10,431 bases of DNA, taken from NCBI GenBank assembly GCA_900540635.1, contig UQGU01000068.1:1-10431 (forward strand). Direction: 5' to 3'. A program made the position numbers and the translations under genes. Source of the DNA: an uncultured Eubacteriales bacterium. GTDB taxonomy: Bacteria > Bacillota > Clostridia > Oscillospirales > Oscillospiraceae. This document shows positions 7,009-10,431 of the stretch, in pieces (the stretch's first letter is position 1; each line of letters begins with the position of its first letter). Under the pieces are notes generated by a model. The model was not told where the DNA came from. It saw only the letters and a program-made list of their open reading frames with translations, and searched no databases.

Positions 7009-7043
7009 AAAAGGCTCGGACTATGCAAATTTGTCTGCCTTTT
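7009..7043 (+). promoter_or_regulatory. Leader hairpin just upstream of the glgB ribosome site
   Basis: AAAAGGC (7009-7015) can pair with GCCTTTT (7037-7043), and the loop can add a short GGAC/GTCT pairing. The 3' arm ends two bases before the AAGGAG at 7046-7051. It could protect the 5' end of the mRNA or tune access to the ribosome site. There is no T-tract after it, so it is not an attenuator of the usual kind. Confidence 0.4.
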
Positions 7044-7060
7044 GGAAGGAGCTACAAATC

Positions 7061-9088
7061 ATGTATCGTATTCTGGAACTGAATCCCCAGCTCAAGGACT
7101 TCGCCGGAGACATCGATCTGCGGATGCGTCTGTATCAGGACACCCAAAACCGAATTCTTTCCAAGGGGCAGTCCCTCAGTGAATTCGCCAATGCCCACAA
7201 ATACTTCGGCTTCCACCATGTGCCCGGGGGCTGGTACTATCGGGAGTGGGCTCCCAGCGCCTACCAGCTCTACCTCACCGGCGAATTTAACGACTGGAAC
7301 CCCACGTCCCATCCCCTGGAAAACCTTGGCAACGGCAACTGGGAGCTCTACCTGCCCGGGGACGACGCCCTGTGGGAGGGCTGCAAGGTGAAGACCGTGG
7401 TGGATGCTTTTATGCAGCGCACCTGGCACATCCCTCTCTATGCCCGCCGGGTGGTCCAGGAAAATGGCACCGTCAACTGGCTGTGCGAGGTGACGGACGA
7501 CCAGAAAACCTTCCCCTGGACGGATAAGAGCTTCCGCCGGGAGGATTCCCTCTATATTTACGAGGCCCACGTGGGCATGGCCCAGGAGGAGGGCAAGGTT
7601 GGCACTTATCGGGAGTTTGCGGACCTGGTGCTGCCCAGAGTGAAGAAAGCGGGCTACAACACCATCCAGCTCATGGCCATTATGGAGCACCCCTACTATG
7701 GCAGCTTCGGCTATCAGGTGGCGAACTTCTATGCCGCCTCCAGCTGGTTCGGCAAGCCCGAGGACCTGAAATACCTGGTAAACAAGGCCCACGAGATGGG
7801 GCTGTGCGTGCTGCTGGACGTGGTCCACTCCCACGCCGTGAAGAACACCACCGAGGGCATCAACATGTTCGACGGCACCACCTGGCAGTTCTTCCACGAC
7901 GGCCCCAAGGGCGACCACCCCGCCTGGGGCACCAAGTGCTTCGACTACGGAAAGACCGGCGTCATCCACTTCCTGCTGAGCAACCTGAAATTCTGGATGA
8001 CCGAGTACCATTTTGACGGCTTCCGCTTCGACGGCGTGACCTCCATGCTCTACCACGACCACGGCCTGGGCACGGACTTCAATACCAATGACAAGTATTT
8101 CTCCTACAATACCCACACCGAGGCCATCACCTATTTGCAGCTGGCAAACCAGCTGATTCGTCAGGTGAACCCCATGGCGGTGACCATTGCCGAGGATATG
8201 TCCGGTATGCCCGGCATGTGTCTGCCCATTGCAGACGGCGGCATCGGCTTTGACTACCGGCTGGGCATGGGCCTGCCCGATATGTGGGTGCGCACCGTGC
8301 GGGACCTGCGGGATGAGGACTGGGACATCTTCCAGATGTGGTGCAGCATGTGTATGCGCCGCCCGGGTGAAAACACCGTGGCCTATGTGGAGAGCCACGA
8401 CCAGGCGTTGGTTGGCGACAAGACGCTGATCTTCCGCCTGGCAGATGCGGCCATGTATACGGATATGGAAAAGACAACCCACAACCCCGTCATCGACCGG
8501 GCCATTGCCTTGCACAAGATGATTCGCCTCTTTACCCTGGCCGGCGGCGGCGAGGCCTACCTGAACTTCATGGGCAACGAATTCGGCCACCCAGAATGGA
8601 TCGACTTTCCCCGGGAGGGCAACGGCTGGAGCTTCCACTACTGCCGCCGCCAGTGGAGCCTGCGGGACAACGGGTGCCTGAAGTACCAGTGGCTGGGCCG
8701 GTTCGACGAGGACATGATCGGCCTTGCCAAAAGCGTTGACCTGTTCAAAATGCGCTTCGGCGATCTGCGCCTGAACGACAGTGAAAAGAAAATTCTGGTA
8801 TTCTACCGTCAGGGGCTCATGTTTGCCTTTAACTTCGACCCCAGCCATTCCTATACGAACGTCAAGGTCAGCCTGCCCCACATCGCAGACTACGAGGTCG
8901 TCCTGGATACCGACGACCCCAAGTACGGCGGCAACGGCCTCATCGGCTCCGCCCCCTACCCTGCCATCGTGGACAAGAAGGGCAACTCCGTCATCTCCCT
9001 CTATCTCCCCGCCCGGTCCGCCGTGGTACTCAAAGAGGGCAAGATCCGGGTTCTGCCCCCCGCGCCCAAGAAGAAGGGCAAAAAGTAA
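7061..9088 (+). CDS. glgB: 1,4-alpha-glucan branching enzyme, eukaryote-like GH13 type
   Basis: This 675-residue enzyme makes alpha-1,6 branches in glycogen. An N-terminal CBM48-type domain lies at about 48-150 (YREWAP, then GEFNDWN). The GH13 barrel follows with its four conserved regions: DVVHSH (253-258), FRFDGVTSM with nucleophile Asp324, AEDMSGMPG with acid/base Glu378, and ESHDQALVGDKT with Asp447. The wording of these motifs, and GNEFGHPEWIDFPR after them, matches the eukaryotic and Bacteroides-like branch (GH13 subfamily 8) rather than the E. coli-type GlgB. A C-terminal beta domain ends in a lysine-rich tail (PPAPKKKGKK). I start at the ATG with AAGGAG nine bases upstream; the frame is open 31 codons further but with no start signal there. 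It appears to be transcribed alone, with no glgA, glgC or glgP in the window. Confidence 0.95.
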   Translation: MYRILELNPQLKDFAGDIDLRMRLYQDTQNRILSKGQSLSEFANAHKYFGFHHVPGGWYYREWAPSAYQLYLTGEFNDWNPTSHPLENLGNGNWELYLPGDDALWEGCKVKTVVDAFMQRTWHIPLYARRVVQENGTVNWLCEVTDDQKTFPWTDKSFRREDSLYIYEAHVGMAQEEGKVGTYREFADLVLPRVKKAGYNTIQLMAIMEHPYYGSFGYQVANFYAASSWFGKPEDLKYLVNKAHEMGLCVLLDVVHSHAVKNTTEGINMFDGTTWQFFHDGPKGDHPAWGTKCFDYGKTGVIHFLLSNLKFWMTEYHFDGFRFDGVTSMLYHDHGLGTDFNTNDKYFSYNTHTEAITYLQLANQLIRQVNPMAVTIAEDMSGMPGMCLPIADGGIGFDYRLGMGLPDMWVRTVRDLRDEDWDIFQMWCSMCMRRPGENTVAYVESHDQALVGDKTLIFRLADAAMYTDMEKTTHNPVIDRAIALHKMIRLFTLAGGGEAYLNFMGNEFGHPEWIDFPREGNGWSFHYCRRQWSLRDNGCLKYQWLGRFDEDMIGLAKSVDLFKMRFGDLRLNDSEKKILVFYRQGLMFAFNFDPSHSYTNVKVSLPHIADYEVVLDTDDPKYGGNGLIGSAPYPAIVDKKGNSVISLYLPARSAVVLKEGKIRVLPPAPKKKGKK

Positions 9089-9094
9089 GATCAA

Positions 9095-9135
9095 CCGCCG
9101 CATCCCCAAAAACGGGATGCGGCGGCTGCTGTTTT
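9095..9135 (+). terminator. Strong terminator after glgB
   Basis: A perfect 12-bp stem (CCGCCGCATCCC at 9095-9106 with 9114-9125) and a seven-base loop CAAAAAC begin seven bases after the glgB stop. Four T follow at 9132-9135. It also touches the stop codon of the convergent XRE gene and may separate the two convergent transcripts. Confidence 0.85.
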
Positions 9136-9376
9136 ACCGTATCTCCTGCTCCAGGCAATCGAACTCTTCCGTGGAGAAGAACTCTCCAAGGGTTATGTCC
9201 AACCCGTCGCAGATCATTTTCACGGTCAACAATTTGGGATTCTGGCTTTTTCCGTAGAGAATGTTTTTAATACTGGACGGCGGTAGGGCGCAGACCGTCG
9301 CCAAACGGTTGATGCTCATATTGCGCGCTTCGCACAGCTGCAAAATACGGTTTCGGACAGCTTCCACTGTGGTCAT
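9134..9376 (-). CDS. Small XRE-family (Cro/CI-type) transcriptional regulator
   Basis: This 80-residue protein is almost entirely one helix-turn-helix domain. A first helix is at about 5-18. The turn-helix pair lies in SINRLATVCALPPSSIKNIL (21-40), followed by the typical NPKLLTVKMICDGLDITLGEFF segment (46-67) and an acidic tail. It should bind DNA as a dimer. The ATG has GGAGGG five bases upstream. A TTG 13 codons earlier lacks a ribosome site. It is transcribed away from a 62-residue gene across a 107-base region holding overlapping promoters and an inverted repeat. That layout suggests it controls itself and the divergent gene. It lacks a sensor domain, so any signal would act through a partner protein or its stability. 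Such regulators occur both in mobile elements and in ordinary clostridial chromosomes. Confidence 0.9.
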   Translation of the reverse strand: MTTVEAVRNRILQLCEARNMSINRLATVCALPPSSIKNILYGKSQNPKLLTVKMICDGLDITLGEFFSTEEFDCLEQEIR

Positions 9377-9387
9377 GGTATCCCTCC

Positions 9388-9412
9388 GGTATTCTTTTCT
9401 TTCTAGAATACC
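9388..9412. promoter_or_regulatory. Inverted repeat, probable operator of the XRE gene
   Basis: GGTATTCT (9388-9395) and AGAATACC (9405-9412) are perfect complements separated by nine bases. The repeat covers the predicted -10 box and reaches to within a few bases of the ribosome site of the XRE gene, a position where bound dimer would block transcription. The 8+9+8 geometry suits two major grooves on one face of the helix. Confidence 0.6.
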
Positions 9413-9428
9413 CAAAAGGGGTTGTCAA
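9400..9428 (-). promoter_or_regulatory. Promoter of the XRE regulator gene
   Basis: On the minus strand, TTGACA (9423-9428) is followed after 17 bases by TAGAAA (9400-9405), a fair -10. The transcript would start near 9393, giving a leader of under 20 bases. Confidence 0.5.
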
Positions 9429-9450
9429 AATAGGCTATGGGTGCTACTAT
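9422..9450 (+). promoter_or_regulatory. Promoter of the 62-residue protein gene
   Basis: TTGTCA (9422-9427), a 17-base spacer and TACTAT (9445-9450) form a good promoter. Its -35 box shares five bases with the -35 box of the divergent XRE promoter, so the two promoters cannot easily be occupied together. Confidence 0.6.
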
Positions 9451-9459
9451 TAGGCTATG
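9431..9459 (+). repeat. Nine-base direct repeat with 20-bp period across the promoter
   Basis: TAGGCTATG occurs at 9431-9439 and again at 9451-9459. The copies flank the -10 box, one in the spacer and one at the expected start of transcription. A 20-bp period is about two helical turns, so both copies face the same side. They may be binding sites for a regulator of the rightward promoter. Confidence 0.45.
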
Positions 9460-9483
9460 CATAGACGATTTGGAGGGAAATTT

Positions 9484-9672
9484 ATGAAAGACTACGCCAA
9501 AATGTATGCCGTGCTCTGCGGGGCGATTGACGATGTGATCGATGGCTTGGAAGCGCTCCCTGGCGCAGCGGAATACGCCCAGCATCTGAAAGCCGCTCTG
9601 CTCCAGACGGAGGAAATCTATTGCGGCGGGGAAAATGCTTCCCCGCCGGGGGAGCTGAGAGGAAATCCTTGA
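9484..9672 (+). CDS. Small 62-residue protein, unknown function
   Basis: The frame starts at an ATG with GGAGGG six bases upstream; an ATG nine codons earlier lies at the predicted transcript start with no ribosome site. Residues 1-46 look like two amphipathic helices (MKDYAKMYAVLCGAIDDV, then AAEYAQHLKAALLQTEEIY) with an acidic character and no membrane segment. From memory, short clostridial proteins with the pattern KMY..L...I.D.IE.L and QTEE.Y are common next to phage-type regulators, without known function. Residues 47-62 (GGENASPP and on) are rich in glycine and proline and are encoded by a GC-rich hairpin, so the tail may not be part of the conserved unit. It is divergent from the XRE gene and ends over the -35 box of the next promoter. 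It could be a partner or target of the regulator. Confidence 0.65.
   Translation: MKDYAKMYAVLCGAIDDVIDGLEALPGAAEYAQHLKAALLQTEEIYCGGENASPPGELRGNP
9624..9648. repeat. GC-rich hairpin inside the end of the 62-residue gene
   Basis: CGGCGGGGAA (9624-9633) and TTCCCCGCCG (9639-9648) form a perfect ten-base stem with loop AATGC. Neither strand has a T-tract after it, so it is not a standard terminator, though it may slow polymerase or protect the mRNA end. Its GGGGAA/TTCCCC core is also the core of the hairpin at 354-370, with opposite polarity. Confidence 0.6.
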
Positions 9673-9697
9673 CAAATAATCCCCGTTTTGTTAGAAT
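9669..9697 (+). promoter_or_regulatory. Promoter of the secreted repeat protein
   Basis: A consensus TTGACA (9669-9674), exactly 17 bases and TAGAAT (9692-9697, five of six consensus) predict a strong promoter. The -35 box overlaps the TGA of the upstream 62-residue gene. Transcription would start near 9704, about 64 bases before the start codon. Confidence 0.8.
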
Positions 9698-9718
9698 TGA
9701 TTTGTAATCAGTTCTAAC
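9690..9718. promoter_or_regulatory. 29-bp palindrome over the -10 box and start site, probable operator
   Basis: GTTAGAATTGAT (9690-9701) and ATCAGTTCTAAC (9707-9718) are complementary at 11 of 12 positions with a five-base centre. The left arm contains the -10 box, and the centre is the predicted start of transcription. Because the transcript would begin at the centre, the palindrome makes sense as a protein-binding DNA site rather than as an RNA hairpin. It differs in sequence and spacing from the XRE inverted repeat, so a different repressor is possible. Confidence 0.65.
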
Positions 9719-9767
9719 GTATAGAGAAGAACAGATTATCCCCAAAACAGGAAGGAGACCTACATCC

Positions 9768-10431
9768 ATGAAACACAGACGCATTCTTTCCGGCCTGGCG
9801 GCCCTGATGCTGGCGGCCAGTCTGCCTATGTCCGCCCTGGCAAGGGAGTGGGACATTGCCGACGGAGACATTACCATCGTCGCAGACAATGACGGGCAAA
9901 AGGTGTCCCAGGGAACCGGGAACGACATTTCGGACGACAATCCCATCATTATCGGAAACTCTGCGACGAACACCGTCAGCATCGTGGCCGAGAAGGACCA
10001 GACCGCAAACGTCACCCTCTCCGGCGCAAACATCGACGGGAGCACCAAGGGCAATGCCGCCGTTTCCACTACTGGCGAGGGCAATGTCAGCATTGAGCTG
10101 GACGGCGACAGCACCCTCAAGAGCGGTTTTTGTCATGCCGGCCTTGAAAAGAACAACGGCGGCAGCCTGACCATTACGGACGAGGACAAAAACGGCAAGC
10201 TGACCGCCGAGGGCGGCGGATACGGCGCGGGCATCGGCGGCGGCTACAACGGCACTGGCAGCGACATCACCATCTCCGGCGGCGAGGTCAACGCCACCGG
10301 CGGCGCTTATGGCGCGGGCATCGGCGGCGGCTACGAGGCTGGCGGCAGCGACATCACCATCTCCGGCGGCGAAGTCAAGGCCACCGGCGGCGCTTTTGGC
10401 GCGGGCATCGGCGGCGGCTACGAGGCTGGCG
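9768..10431 (+). CDS. Secreted glycine-rich repeat protein, N-terminal part (runs off the right edge)
   Basis: The first 221 codons are visible, starting at an ATG with AAGGAG ten bases upstream. Residues 1-25 are a clear Sec signal peptide: a basic start (MKHRR), a hydrophobic core, and SALA before the likely cut at 25/26. Residues 26 to about 150 are Asp-, Asn- and Ser-rich beta-prone sequence, including SIELDGDSTLKSG and GGSLTITDED. From 153 on, a 29-residue unit repeats, with GAGIGGGY and SDITISGGEV as its fixed parts. This layout recalls clostridial exported proteins annotated as carbohydrate-binding domain (Cthe_2159-like) or beta-helix proteins, whose AGIGGG repeats probably stack as a solenoid. 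No anchor or catalytic domain is visible because the C-terminus is outside the window. A role at the cell surface or in glycan binding is inference. It has its own strong promoter with an operator-like palindrome. Confidence 0.85.
   Translation, partial: MKHRRILSGLAALMLAASLPMSALAREWDIADGDITIVADNDGQKVSQGTGNDISDDNPIIIGNSATNTVSIVAEKDQTANVTLSGANIDGSTKGNAAVSTTGEGNVSIELDGDSTLKSGFCHAGLEKNNGGSLTITDEDKNGKLTAEGGGYGAGIGGGYNGTGSDITISGGEVNATGGAYGAGIGGGYEAGGSDITISGGEVKATGGAFGAGIGGGYEAG
10224..10431 (+). repeat. 87-bp in-frame tandem repeats of the secreted protein
   Basis: Units begin at 10224, 10311 and 10398, exactly 87 bases (29 codons) apart; two are complete and a third is cut by the window edge. The copies are nearly identical at DNA level. 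Differences lie at the residues after GAGIGGGY (NGTG or EAGG), after GGEV (N or K) and at the unit's end (Y or F). Such similarity suggests recent duplication or gene conversion and allows copy-number change by slippage. Confidence 0.9.

Noticed and set aside
7023..7082. A 19-codon leader peptide frame overlapping the glgB start
   Set aside because: It has only a poor AAGG ribosome site partly inside the hairpin arm, and no runs of regulatory codons. Chance is the simpler explanation.
7052..9109. Long minus-strand open frame (685 codons) opposite glgB
   Set aside because: It mirrors glgB codon bias on the opposite strand, has no recognisable domain, and would run across the glgB terminator and start region. 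It is treated as a shadow.
9134..9672. XRE gene plus small gene as the edge of a prophage or integrative element
   Set aside because: There is no integrase, attachment-site repeat, phage structural gene or tRNA in the window. The content fits either a mobile or a chromosomal setting.
9134..9672. XRE plus small protein as a toxin-antitoxin pair
   Set aside because: Such pairs are normally co-directional and overlapping; these two genes are divergent, and the small protein shows no toxin motif.
9482..10120. Minus-strand open frame (212 codons) over the 62-residue gene and the secreted protein
   Set aside because: It lies opposite a clear signal peptide and two promoters and shows no domain or ribosome site.
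10224..10431. Regular repeats as a CRISPR array
   Set aside because: The 87-bp units are continuous, in frame and coding, with no unique spacers.

Overview
The window looks like a chromosomal stretch from a GC-rich, low-oxygen Bacillota (Clostridia) genome. A gut Oscillospiraceae-type organism is my best guess. The guess rests on strong AGGAG-type ribosome sites, sigma-A promoters, the acetogen-style RnfC2-MetV-MetF set, a secreted glycine-rich repeat protein, and an intergenic palindromic repeat of a kind I recall from that family. No rRNA, tRNA, CRISPR array, insertion sequence or integrase is visible.

Left part (1-4038, minus strand). At the edge are the first codons of a possible gene and a 55-residue two-helix membrane protein. 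An intergenic repeat and a terminator follow. Next comes a tight operon transcribed leftward from an extended -10 promoter near 4010: an RnfC2-like flavin/iron-sulfur protein with a MetV-like N-terminal domain, then metV, then metF. The set matches the known NADH-oxidising methylenetetrahydrofolate reductase of Acetobacterium woodii. In it RnfC2 would take electrons from NADH, MetV would relay them, and MetF would reduce methylene-THF to methyl-THF.

Middle (4105-6915, minus strand). A two-gene glycosylation unit ends at a clear terminator. It encodes a GT-C-type polytopic membrane protein and a GtrB/DPM1-like family 2 glycosyltransferase, four bases apart. The likely logic is that the second protein loads a sugar onto undecaprenyl phosphate and the first transfers it outside the membrane. 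Its promoter indicates that the first gene starts at a TTG, downstream of the longest open frame.

Right part (6968-10431). glgB, a glycogen branching enzyme of the eukaryote-like GH13 type, stands alone between a consensus promoter and a strong terminator. A compact control region follows: a minus-strand XRE regulator and a plus-strand 62-residue protein are divergently transcribed from promoters whose -35 boxes overlap, with an inverted repeat on one side and a 20-bp-period direct repeat on the other. Downstream, a secreted repeat protein begins behind its own near-consensus promoter, which carries a 29-bp palindrome over the -10 box and start site. That gene runs off the right edge.

Most of the window is recognisable metabolism. 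The least explained part is the 9377-9767 control region and the small protein within it. No gap longer than 300 bases lacks a gene; the longest, 3943-4224, holds a promoter, a leader hairpin and a terminator.
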